From positions 2,790,001 to 2,854,000 of the forward strand of contig OZ218963.1 in NCBI GenBank assembly GCA_965112735.1: 64,000 bases of DNA, in the 5' to 3' direction. This DNA is from Phaeosaccion multiseriatum (Eukaryota; Ochrophyta, other classes). A model generated the notes under the pieces. That model saw only the letters and a list, made by a program, of their open reading frames with translations. It had not been told where the DNA came from and ran no database searches. The first letter of the stretch is position 1. Each line of letters opens with the position of its first letter. The position numbers and the translations under genes were made by a program. Of the stretch, positions 48,301-62,679 are shown piece after piece.

Positions 48301-48802
48301 AGCGGAGCATGAGGAGGAGGAGGAGCACTCAAAGCTTTGGCTCCGAGCGTCGTATGCAGGCAGTCGAAACCGGGATGGAGTCACGTGACACGGGCACGAT
48401 GCACGCAACACAACGCAGACAGGCTGACCGACAGGCTGACCGACAGCCGGTAGCATGCAGCAGCAGCAGCAAAACGCGCTTTTGTCCATATGACGTCGTA
48501 CTTTCCCCTCGCGCTCCCTCTGGGTGGTGTACCCCCCCCTGGCCTTCGTCAATCAGTATACGCGCCGCCCTCCCCTCTCCTCACACACAACGTCCTCTCC
48601 TCTCCTTGCTTGTGTGTGTGCGTGTGTGTCTGCGTCTCATTGGTGTCATATCAACAGCTTCGACCGCAACGCCGACTCCAGCAGCACAGTCGTGAAGATT
48701 CTCAAGATCCTCAACGCGCACCACCAGTCGCTGCGATGGGTGGAGAGCAACGCGGCCAGGGTGGGGGAGGACGTCCGAACCATCACCAGAAATCTAAAAT
48801 GA
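45388..48802 (+). CDS. NUP62: Nucleoporin Nup62 / Nsp1
   Basis: Central-channel FG nucleoporin of the nuclear pore. Eight exons: 45388-46231, 46522-46607, 46850-46891, 47103-47165, 47282-47386, 47857-47937, 48207-48283, 48658-48802; 480 residues, all in phase. The first exon encodes about nine FSFG/FTFG units (MSFSFGGAP, GGFSFGAA, GGFTFGGAP, GSGFSFGG) separated by Ala/Pro/Thr spacers. The C-terminal coiled coil is the Nsp1/Nup62 domain, with VIEDVINEWNGQ, VKDWDKKLRDNQREMM, ADQVFRLRLAQSELNSTM and QLNTMLGTLSQVVNGLN; it would bind Nup54/58 partners. The ATG is the one starting MSFSFGG; an in-frame ATG further upstream (45345) would add unrelated residues. Size and order match the family. Confidence 0.95.
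46663..46707. repeat. (GACT)n(GACA)n microsatellite
   Basis: Tetranucleotide repeat near the donor of an intron of the Nup62 gene. Confidence 0.9.
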
Positions 48803-48951
48803 TACGATAATAACGGTAGTGGACCCCTGATGTACTACCGACGCATTCTCGGTAGTATGCCACTGGCCGCGGTAGCAGGTAGCACGTCGGCTGACGCCGG
48901 CGGTAGCAGATAATTGGCCCAAATCGCGCTCGCACAAGAGTTTTAAGGTGG
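48803..48951. terminator. Intergenic hairpin between convergent genes
   Basis: TACTACCGA (from 48834) and TCGGTAGTA (to 48858) are a perfect 9-bp inverted repeat with a 7-base loop, midway between the stop codons of Nup62 and RIO1. CGGTAG recurs twice more downstream. It may be a 3' UTR structure shared by the two transcripts; a role in 3' end formation is only a guess. Confidence 0.35.
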
Positions 48952-49271
48952 TCATTTCCTCTTCTTGGCTGCGATGGACTTGGTTTTCATCTTCTTCAAG
49001 TGCTTGGGCATCTTGGTCTTCCTCTTCTCTCTCTGCTGCTCCTTCACGAGTTTCTTGGCGGCCTTCTTCTCTTCCTTCGCTGCCGCCTTTTGCTCCTCCG
49101 TGAGCGGCCCTCGATATTGCCACCCCTCGTCACCTTCTTCTCTCTGCTCAAGGTCGGCGTCGCTATCGCTGTTGCCACTGCTACTGCTTCCGGCCTCATG
49201 CACGTCCTCCTCACCTTCGACAGCACCGTTGCAGTCACTTTGTCCGCCGTCCCCCGCCCCCGTCTTGCCGG

Positions 49272-49303
<32 letters not shown>

Positions 49304-50551
49304 GACTCTCGCTCACCCGCTGCGGGCAGCCCCCCCTTGATCATTCCTCCCACTGCCAAGGCATATTCTTGGGAAGTCTGGCCCTTCCTCACCTCATCGT
49401 GGGCAGCCTCTGGCACTTGGTACAAGCTGCGAGGTATGAACGAGCTCATGAACACTGCTTCGGACACGTCCTCTTCGTACCTTCTGCTCTGCTCAACGCT
49501 CTCACCGTGCCCCCCCTCCCCTCCTCCTCCTGCTTCCCCTCCTAGTGCTGCTGCTGTACTTTCTCCTTGCTTCTCTCTCTCCTGCTTTTTCTCCTCCTCC
49601 CTTTCCTGATCCCTGTCATGCTCTTCCTCCTCCTTTGCGGCACCTCGAAGCAGCTCGGCCAAGGCTTGACTCGCCTCCTCCTTCCCCGCCCCGATACTAT
49701 CGGTCTCCAATACGAATGTGAACAGCGCACGGTTGCTAAGGACGGTGCACCCTTGCCTTCGGAAGTAATCGGTGACGTTTTTGCAGTCCATCCGCAAGAA
49801 GTCCATGGCCTGCGGGTGGTCATACTCCATACTCTGGGACACGTCGATGAAGATGAGCTTGCCCTCGTGATAGAGCATGTTGTACTCGCTGCGGCGGGAA
49901 AAGGAGGAAAGAGAGAGCAGATTGCGCTTTAAGGAAACAGATTGTTCCTCTTCGTGCCTTTCCAACTTTCCGCACTTTGGCATCACACGAGACGAAACCC
50001 CTACGCTACACGAAGCCAGTCGCTCAGTCAGTTCACACCTCCGCTCTCACCTCAAGTCGCCGTGTACGAGCTTGCACACTTGCGTCATTGTGCGCATATG
50101 AAGCAAGCACTGCGAGTACATTTCTGCCATGCGTCGATCGCTGATGCGAACATCTCTTAGTCGAGGAGCCGGCCACCCGTCCTTCCCGAGAAACTGCATC
50201 ACTAACACATTGTTCTTGACCAACACAGGCACCGGCGAGGGAATGCCGGCCGCCTCTAGCCGGCGCAGATTCCTCAACTCTTTCTCCGCCCACACCTTTA
50301 CCATCTTGCGGGGGTTGCTCTTACAGTAGCCTTGCCGGTGGCGGTACTCTCCTGACACGTATCTGTCCCGGTCCTTGAACACCAGGATGCTCGTCTTGTA
50401 GATCTTGATGGCGTACTCCCCTCCCGTGGGTGAGAGAGCGTAGTACACATTGGCCTCTTTGCCCGTGCTGAGGCAGCCGTCTATTTGGCTCAGAAAGCCT
50501 CGATTGAGCATTTTGAAGAGGATGAGACGGGTGCGTGGGTCGAGCACCTTA

Positions 50552-50582
<31 letters not shown>

Positions 50583-51015
50583 GCAGCAGGTGAGTGAGGA
50601 TATGGTTTTCAAAGGATGGCTGCTGGGGCCGACTACCCGTACCCCCCTAACAAGGGTCTTTCTCTACCCCTACAAACACACACGCACCTGTTCGCTGGTG
50701 GCCCTGTCGTCCCTCCCCGTATGCCTGGCCGACTTTTCGTTGGCCTTCTCGCTGCGGACAATGTCATTTCCTACGGCGTGGCGCTGCTGCCCAGAGCTAC
50801 CGCCACTGCCACTGCCACTGGTGTGACTGTTCAAAGCCTTTGACGCGCCCGTGTTGATCTTCCCTTCGAATCTGCTGCGCAACTCAGCCTCACTGGCTGC
50901 CATATCCCCGCCCCCTCCACCTCCGTTGGGCCCTCCAACTTCACCGAGCAGGTCCAGCTCCAGCGTCACCAGGTCATCCTCGTCTGCGTCACCATCGGAG
51001 TCCACAGCTCCACCG

Positions 51016-51047
<32 letters not shown>

Positions 51048-51497
51048 CAGTCTAGCAGTCTGCTCCTGACCCGAGCCCCCCCTTCCTCCTGATCCTTCTC
51101 CAACTGATATGGGCGGGTGAGGTGGTGTCCTGTTTGTGCTCTCCCACCCATCCTCGCCAAATCCCTCCTCTTCCTCCTCCTCCTGCCCATGTTGCGCAGG
51201 CTCTCTGCTTGAGAAAAAGAGGGCTGCATTCGCACGCTTAGATGACGCCGAAAGCCTCGCACCCCTCTTCTTCCGAGTGCTGCCGCTGCTGCTCACCGCA
51301 ATGGCAGCGTGCTGCCGCTGCGGCGGCGGCTGGACCTGCTGGACCCGCTGGGGCTGAGCCTGGTCAACAAACTCGCTGTCACTGTCATCCGAGAACTGTC
51401 CCTCCTCAACGACTGCAAAGCGGTAATCCACCGCGTCGGCCCCCCTCTCTCGCATGTTTTTCTTGGGTCTTTTGTCTATTTCTCGCCAGCCAGACAT
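48952..51497 (-). CDS. RIOK1: RIO1-family atypical Ser/Thr kinase
   Basis: RIO1 is an ATPase/kinase needed for late 40S ribosomal subunit maturation in the cytoplasm. Three exons (50688-51497, 50051-50547, 48952-49888) give 747 residues, in phase. The RIO domain includes [17 protein letters not shown] (glycine-loop equivalent), [19 protein letters not shown] (Lys of VAIK type), LVHGDLSEYNMLY (catalytic HGDLSEYN) and [15 protein letters not shown] (metal-binding IDVSQ). These are RIO1, not RIO2, signatures. The N-terminal part is long and low complexity, with a poly-Gln run (about 51020-51047), and the C-terminal part has a second poly-Gln run (49269-49299) and a Lys-rich end ([17 protein letters not shown]). 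An alternative upstream ATG lies at 51527. The intron at 50548-50687 carries another CAG array. Confidence 0.95.
50551..50590. repeat. (CAG)n array in RIO1 intron
   Basis: About twelve CAG/CAGTAG units immediately upstream (in gene sense) of the exon 2 acceptor on the minus strand. Confidence 0.9.
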
Positions 51498-51552
51498 AAA
51501 TTTTACTATTGGAGGGATGGCACTCAATGCCTTGATTTTCTATTTTCCACTA

Positions 51553-51948
51553 CTGTGATTTCGCGGTTGAGTGGCACTTTTTACGCCCAATTACGCCCCA
51601 TTAATTTTTTTTAACGCCAAATGACGACTTGTTTTACGACGTTTGACGACGTTTGACGACGCTTTAGCCCCCTATTTGACGCCCTTTTACGCCCTTTTAC
51701 GCCCTTTTACGCCCTTTTACGCCCTCTTCCGTGATTTTTTTTTCCGTGATTTTTTTTAGACGAAATTAAGGCGAATTAAGATAAAAGGGCGTAAAAGAGC
51801 GTAAAAGGGCATAAAAGGGCGTCAAATAGGGGGCTAAAGCGTCGTCAAACGTCGTCAAACGTCGTCTAAAAAGTCGTCATTTGGCGTAAAAAAAAATTAA
51901 TGGGGCGTAATTGGGCGTAAAAAGTGCCACTCAACCGCGAAATCACAG
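51553..51948. mobile_element. MITE with about 170-bp terminal inverted repeats and TA target site
   Basis: The element starts CTGTGATTTCGCGGTTGAG and ends with its inverse complement, flanked by TA on both sides (51551-51552, 51949-51950). The arms match almost base for base through TGGCACTTTTTACGCCC, AATTTTTTTTAACGCC, repeated GACGTTTGACGAC, TAGCCCCCTATTTGACGCCC and four tandem TTTTACGCCC units. The spacer (about 51722-51780) is AT-rich with two CCGTGATTTTTTTT copies. It has no open frame. TA duplication and ends suggest mobilisation by a Tc1/mariner-type transposase. It lies between RIO1's 5' end and the Hsp70 3' end. Confidence 0.9.
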
Positions 51949-52002
51949 TATTGCTATTTTCATTTTCTTCTTTCCTTCCCCCTTCTTCAGTGAAACTATA
52001 TA

Positions 52003-56687
<4,685 letters not shown>

Positions 56688-57035
56688 TAATGCGCGATAG
56701 CGGACAACTGCCTGGCTGCTTTTGATGCTACCGGTGACGAAGAATGCGGTCCAGCCTCCTCCAGTCTGCTCTATCCACTGGCTCTGGTGCAATTGCCACT
56801 TGTGTCGATTGTTTGTTTTGACGCGTGTAGGGCTTGGAGGATCTTTGGAGAGCTTGAGAACAATATAGTCGCCAGCTGTGAGCAACCTCAATCCCTCAAG
56901 TTCCCTCGCTCTCTACTTCCCCCCACACACACCACGCACACACCTCCTCTTCTTCTCTATTCTATTATTTCCCCCCTTTATAGTCCCTTGGTAAATGTGT
57001 GGGTGTGCATTTAAAAAAAGATTTTTTTTGGGAGG
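56688..57035. promoter_or_regulatory. Divergent promoter region, Hsp70 / sulfotransferase
   Basis: 348 bp between starts. Its left part, up to about 56887 (TATAGTCGCCAGCTGTGAGC), is copied at 60664-60802, including the Hsp70 5' leader. TTCCCTCGC and a CACACA-rich patch follow. No complete heat-shock element (alternating NGAAN) was clear. Confidence 0.45.
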
Positions 57036-58123
57036 ATGCTATATTCCTTCCTTCTCTTCTGGGTGCTTGCCATGAGCGTGCCAAAGATCGAAGGGGGGGA
57101 CACCTCCTTCGGCTTGCAGCCCGAGGTCTGTGTCCATCACAAGACCGGCTCCGTTCTCGCGAAGGAGGCTCTCACCATGGCGAGCCTGGTTGCTGAAATC
57201 TGGCAGGGCCCGCCGTGGAGCTGGCAATGTAGGGCGAAGAGCTTCCTTCCCGCTCTCGACTCACTCGCTGTCGGCCACTTCATACGGGACCCCTTCGAGG
57301 TCATCGTCAGTGGTGAGTACACAACAGCTGAGCTCCATTGTGTATCCATGCCCTTCCCTTACTAGGTATTATTTCCAACGCATCGGCTGGGCACCTTGCT
57401 TCATCCCCCTCCTCTTTAACCCTTGCACCTTGCCCTACGCCGCCCGCAGGCATCCTTTATCACGCTGCAGGAGAGGAGCCGGTTTGGACGGAGTCGGCGC
57501 TCCCGTCAGGGCATGACTATCACATGAATTGCCCTCAGGACGAGGCACTGACGAAATGCGCGATTCTTCCTCTGCCGCACTACGGCCTGGACCAGTTCGG
57601 ACGACATACCGTGGGTGGCTGCCCAGACGCGAGCGAGGAGGACTTTGCGAAGTGGTGCCCATCAGTCGAGCCTGCACAGAGCGGGGAGGCATACGCCAAG
57701 TATCTCACCAGAATGCTCAAGACCAACCATACGTACGATGCGGTGGTGGTGGAAATGATTCGGTTTGAGGCGTTTGATCGCTCCATGTTGCTCTCTGCGC
57801 TCGAGATATGCCCAAAGGCCCACCATACGTACAACTATTGCTTGCACAAGATTAAAGACAATGCTGCCTTCAATACCTCCATGACGGGAATCTTCGAGCT
57901 GTGGAGCTTCCCGCCGCACCTCATGACCACGCTGCTGGACAAGCTGCAGGTGCTCGACTACACAAACCCCTCGCATCCGCAGGAGCACAGCACGACCCAC
58001 GAGGGAAACATCCGAGAGAGATTGTTGGAGGATGCACGCAAGGCGGACAGTGCGCTCTTTGGAGGTCGCTACAAGCAGTTGCAGCAGAGTGTCCAAGCCT
58101 TGTGCGATGGACACCCGAGGTAG
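57036..58123 (+). CDS. Sulfotransferase-family protein
   Basis: Two exons, 57036-57312 and 57450-58123, joined in phase, about 316 residues. Sulfotransferases move a sulfo group from PAPS to an alcohol or amine. MLYSFLLFWVLAMSV is a signal peptide or membrane anchor, placing the enzyme in the secretory system. VHHKTGSVLAKEAL fits the 5'-phosphosulfate loop, and HFIRDPFEVIVSG the 3'-phosphate site (RDPxExxxS). The rest (KYLTRMLKTNHTYDAVVVEM, GRYKQLQQSVQALCDG) has no substrate-defining motif I know, and NxS/T sites are present. A polysaccharide or glycolipid acceptor is plausible. It is not obviously a copy of the broken gene at 6519-8630. Confidence 0.8.
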
Positions 58124-59305
58124 CCTACGCGCAGCTCAGGCGATGCATCAGTTGCAGCCATCCAGACGCGTCTCTCCGTCTTGAGCAGGCAGGCTCAACC
58201 GCGGGAAGACAGCAGCCCCCCCCCCCCCTGGATCCCCCACCCCGACTGTGGGCAGGGGTGTCTTGGACGAGACTGGGTAGCTCGGACGGCATCTAGCGGA
58301 GCCTCAAGCGGGAAGCCGTCGTCTGCTGGCACGTACGCTTTTGTCGCTTGGGAGGGGCGAAAGGAGTTCTATGTCTCCTTCTTCCCAAGGTCACATCAGT
58401 TTGGTCGCATAACGAGCCCACCCGTGGACCGCGCCACCCCCTCCCACACCACTGGTGGCCTCCTCCCTCTTCCAGCGCTTTGCTGGCTCTACTCCGAGAG
58501 GGGTGCCGATGGAAAAGAAGGACTTCATTGCTTAATCATGAGCTGTGCAGTACAGCTAGGGTTGAGAAGGAAGAGCAGCAGCAGCGAGACGGAGCTGGCA
58601 GTTGTAAGCCTGTTGGGGGGGGGGAATGCCTTCCACTCGGGTGAGTTTCAGTCTCATTTAGGAGGCCAACTCAACGCTGGAAGACCTCTGTGAATCGTCC
58701 TTCGTTACCACAGAGGAGGCATCGAGCTAGACGAGCAACACTGCTGAAACGCATGCTAAAGTCGGCTTCTTTGCTCCACAGATTGGGGTATGCGGGATAA
58801 ACAGAAGCAGTGATCACTACGCATCCTCGAGTCGACATTGCTATGGTACAATTGTAAATGTCTATTTTTTTAATTAACCACAACAGAGAGAGAGATGAGT
58901 AAGATAGACACGGTTGGACTTCTATTCTCTCCTCTTCGACTCTAGACTGCGGCTCTGTCCTTCCCTTGGGGAGTGTCTAATCAGTGCAGAAGCTGGACAC
59001 GAAAATAGTGAATTCTAATAAACTGAAGCTGAAACCCGTCGTCCTCAACCCTTCCAAACTACCATGAGTAATAATACCGCTGGGTAGCTTCGTGGCTTGG
59101 GTCTCCGAGGAGGTGTGCCGCTTCTTACGCCATCCAATGCCATTCGATAGGGGTGAAGAGCGCACGGCCCTGGATGGAGAGGTTGCTACAACCTTGCTGT
59201 GCTGAGGTCCTGTTGAGCTCTCTCTGCCGGTAGTGAGGGGCATCCTCCCTTAGAATGACCCCCTACCCCCCCTCGCTGTGAAATCCATCCGAGAATTGAG
59301 TGCCT
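58124..59305. other. No gene recognised
   Basis: A plus-strand frame 58181-58693 stays open but lacks any recognisable feature, and C9 and G8 runs make its frame unreliable. A minus-strand frame at 58977-59243 is likewise unsupported. No repeat relationship was seen. Confidence 0.45.
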
Positions 59306-60290
59306 TCACTCGGGCACTCGGTAATACCTGGAGATGGGCGACGAGCAGCGAAAGGACTTGGGGGGCAGCAAAGGGGATCAGAGTCAGTTAGAAGGGCGAA
59401 GAGGCGGGGGGAGAAAGTCTCGTGCAGAAGTTGACAGCCGAAGCAAGTCAGGATAAAAGAGCAGTACGCATGACACAAAGCATAATGCTCGCCTGATGAA
59501 CAAGACGGAAGGGGGAGGTAAGAGACGTGTCCTGTGACTGCTGCTGCTGCTGCCACGAACCTGCTCTCGACGAAGGGCATCTTGGTGACTGCCGCCTTGT
59601 GCATCTTGCCCCGCACCGATACGGTGATGTCGGTGGTGGCCTTCGCGTGCGCAGTCTCTACGTAGCCCATGGCGATGGGGGCCTTGAGGCAGGGGCTGAA
59701 GGTGCCTGATGTGATCACTCCGATCTTGCTCTTGCTCTCAGCGTCATACATCTGCGGGGGAGGAGTAAGAACGGAGGTGGGTTGGGTGGGGTAGGGGGAA
59801 ATGCACCCCACGAAAAGCTCGTGTTAGAATAGGCCAATGGGAGGAGAGAAGAAAGGCCACACCGTGGCACACAGCAGTGTACAGAGCTTGCACAGCCCCT
59901 CAAACACCAGCCCCCGGGAATTGATCTGTTGCGGGTCGATGTTTTGGATCGTGGGATCAATAAATTCACTCTCTAGATAGTCACCTTGCCGGCCCCTGAC
60001 AAGGTTCTGAGGCGACCCATGTTCCAGGTTCTAGGTTCTGGGGGAAAATCCTTGAGTATTTGATTGACATCCGTCACAGTGGTATAGTTAGTGGGGGTAG
60101 ATGACGTGTCAAGACACACTGAAAGGCACCCATCGAGCCGCCCGCGTCAATGGCACACTTACCCGCAGTGGCAATAATTGCGTCGTCATTGATCCGTCCC
60201 TCGTCGTTGGTGATGAGGCTCCCTTCCTTTGACGCCCTTAATGTCTCCCACCACCATAAGTCTCCAGGAAGTCAACGGCGTCTTTCCGGG
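59306..60290 (-). pseudogene. GCVT: Glycine cleavage T-protein (aminomethyltransferase) fragments
   Basis: Two downstream exons look intact and splice correctly: 59561-59751 (SKIGVITSGTFSPCLKAPIA, GKMHKAAVTKMPFVESR) and 59306-59327 (YYRVPE, stop). They encode the usual C-terminus of T-protein, which moves the aminomethyl carbon to tetrahydrofolate. Upstream, about 60163-60283 carries a central piece (DAVDFLETLMVVGDIKGVKG, then SLITNDEGRINDDAIIATAG), but with two frame changes in 120 bp, followed by a good GTAAG donor. The roughly 150 residues that should lie between are missing; half of a fold-back repeat sits there (about 59985-60055). So the copy is broken, and its 5' side joins directly to a duplicated Hsp70 exon. 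Confidence 0.65.
59985..60055. mobile_element. Half copy of the 8668-type fold-back element
   Basis: GGCCCCTGACAAGGTTCTGAGGCGAC and the TTCCAGGTTCTGGGGGAAA-like end match the left half of 8668-8878. It lies in the gap of the T-protein relic. Confidence 0.6.
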
Positions 60291-60802
60291 CTCTCCGAGG
60301 AGTGTACACGTGTGCGCTACGCCGCTCTGCCTACTTCGAACCTCTATGTGGTGCCTAGATCGATTCCGATGCTCGGCCCGTCCAGCCCGTCCAGACTCTC
60401 TCCCCGTAGCCCCTCCACGGAGGCTTTTCACAAGCCAGTGGCTGCCCGGGTATGAGCCCGTTCCAGCGAGACAGACTCCTCTTCAAGGTGCTGCCGTAAT
60501 TGCCGACACTGGGGTGGTGACCGAGTCCAGCTGCTACTACTCATGCCGTTCGGAAAGCTCCCGCGTGCCTGCACGAGGCCATCATATGAAAAAGAGGCTC
60601 CCGCAACCGTCGGGCCGACGAAGAGCAGGCCGCTAGCTAACGCCACGAGCCTCCGGCGCCCCATTAATGCGCGAAGCGGACAACTGCCTGGCTGCTTTTG
60701 CTGCTATATATATATACCGGTGACGAATGCGGTCCACCCCCCTCCTCCCCTCTAGGTTCGAGTGTGGAAGAGAATATATAGTCGCCAGCTGTGAGCGAAC
60801 TC
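60288..60802 (-). pseudogene. Duplicate of Hsp70 exon 1, leader and start of intron 1
   Basis: Closely matches 56308-56887. The signal peptide (MGRRRLVALASGLLF at 60664) is conserved with one residue lost. A 4-bp deletion near 60470 (AGCGGCGGAGACAG to AGCGAGACAG) shifts the frame so that translation ends at TGA after about 78 residues, and the TAC codon before the donor has become TAG. The donor GTTCG and the next ~70 bp of intron survive, then the sequence switches to T-protein. A TATATATATA tract at 60706 is new to this copy. Confidence 0.8.
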
Positions 60803-60841
60803 ATAAACTTAAACTTAAACTGGAGCCGTCAGATCCTTTAG

Positions 60842-62679
60842 ATGGGTAACTCTGCGGGGCAGCCGGAGGAAGTCGCTGTTTCCTCCATTGGCGCGTGGGA
60901 CGGGCCCCATCTCCCCAAGGGCCTCAGCTTGGAGCGAGAAAGAATTCAAAGCTGGGAAGTCGTTGGAGATGAGGGAGGGAAACATGTTGGCGGCATTCGT
61001 ATCAGCAGCAGCAGCAGCAGCAGCAGCAGGAGTAGAAGCCTTGAAGGGGGAAGCGGAAACGCGAAGACTTTTCGCCGTACCTATCGCTTGGAAAAGGTCA
61101 TCGGACAGGGCTCGCACAGCTTCGTCTTCCTCGCCACCAGGCGAGAGACATCTGCGGCGGTCGCAGTGAAGTGCGTCAACACGGAAAAACTTGGACAGAA
61201 GCGGATGGAATACTTGCAGCGAGAGATCGAAGTCCTCCACCTGATCAACAGCCACCAAGTGCCTTTCTCGCTGCGCTTGTTGGACTTCTTCGATGACCCA
61301 GAAGGTTGTTTTATAGTGCAGGAGCTGGCCGAAGGGGGCGACCTCTTTTCGATGCTCAAGACGAGAGACAAGATGCTTGGGGAAGGACAGGTAGCTGTCT
61401 TGGGCAGAGGATGACTGTGTCCCTTCCACACCTCACTGCACGCTTCGACACCGAGAATAGAGATGCATCGTGCCCACTTCCCTGCTAGCAGAATTCTCAT
61501 AAGCGCACTCGTTGTTCAGGTGAAGCATATAGCATGGAGACTGCTCCACGCCGCGAAGCAGCTGCACTCACTTGGCGTGGTGCACAGGGACATCAAACCG
61601 GAGGTGGGCGTTGCCTTCTGCGCTCATGGGCTTCTAATAAACGTGGTCTGATCCCTCCCTCCCTCCCCCTCCCTCTCTCTCGCACAGAACCTTTTACTTT
61701 CGAAGAGTCACGATGTCAAGAGCGTGCGACTGGTGAGCTCACACGTCACTTATCTCCAGGACCTCATTCACCTCCCTTTACGTTGTAGTCGCTGTGAAAT
61801 GAAGTCGCGTCCTTGTCCAATCGCAGCTTCTCGTCACCCAATCTTTTCCTCCGGCATGCACCTCTGTCTTCCCCCATGGGTGCCCCTGCCCCGCCCCACT
61901 CACGTATGACGCAGGGTGACTTTGGCTTTGCTGTTTTTCTCAACGAGGATACGCGCAAGGGAGGGCTGCCTGCGTGTGGTACACCGGAGTTCATTGCACC
62001 AGAGCTGCTCCTCATGGAGCCTTTCGACGGGAAAGCAGACGGTGCGTCGGCGAGAGCCCATTGAACTGTGTGCACTCGGGAGGGAAGGGAAGAGTGTAAG
62101 GAGGCCCAACTGGCATTGGGGAATGGGAGCTTAGGAGCGGGATGGAGAGAGGGGAGAGGGGCGGAGCGCTCCCACCTGGAGGACGCCAGGCAGGGTGTTA
62201 CCTCAGCCAACACCAGCCAACCCCCCAGCCAGTAGTCGATCCCACCCACCATGTTTCTCTGTCCGTTTCTCTCATCAGTGTGGAGCATTGGCGTGACGTT
62301 GTACGGCTTGCTGAGTGGGGCGTTGCCCTTCTCAGCCATGACTGCCAACAAGCTCTACGAACTCATCTTGGACGGGGACTACACCTTCCCGGAGGCCTCC
62401 TGGCACCGCGTCTCAACGCATGCCGTGGACTTTGTGCGTCGGATGCTGCAGGTAAACAAATGCATTTGCTGCTTAAGGATCTCGCTTCACTGTCGTGCAT
62501 CCTGCATCTGCCCTTACCCCTTTCAATGTATCCTTCTTCAGGTGGAATGTTCGGATCGAGCTACTGCGGAGCAGATGCTGCAGCATGCGTGGCTCGAGGG
62601 CGTTGAGGCACAAGACGAAGGCAGGGCACACTCACCTCCCCACGCGAAAGCCTCGGGGGAAGCTTTGCCACCAGGGTGA
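60842..62679 (+). CDS. Ser/Thr protein kinase, CAMK-like
   Basis: Six exons (60842-61390, 61520-61603, 61688-61732, 61915-62041, 62279-62451, 62542-62679) sum to 1116 bp, 371 residues, in phase. Kinase motifs in order: VIGQGSHSFVFLA (glycine loop), VAVKCV (catalytic Lys), HRDIKPENLLL (the N comes from the next exon), GDFGFAVFL (DFG), CGTPEFIAPE (activation loop end), DVWSIGVTLYGLLSGALPF and a C-lobe ending AEQMLQHAWLEG. The catalytic set is complete, so it should be active. The pattern fits calcium/calmodulin-type kinases, but no EF hands or calmodulin site are evident. MGNSAG at the start could allow N-myristoylation, though residue 6 is Gly, not Ser/Thr. A Ser run is encoded by an AGC repeat near 61005-61027. 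Its upstream region is the duplicated Hsp70 leader. Confidence 0.92.

Noticed and set aside
58181-58693. 170-codon frame behind the sulfotransferase
   Set aside because: Separated by the stop at 58123, contains long C and G runs, and no similarity was recognised.
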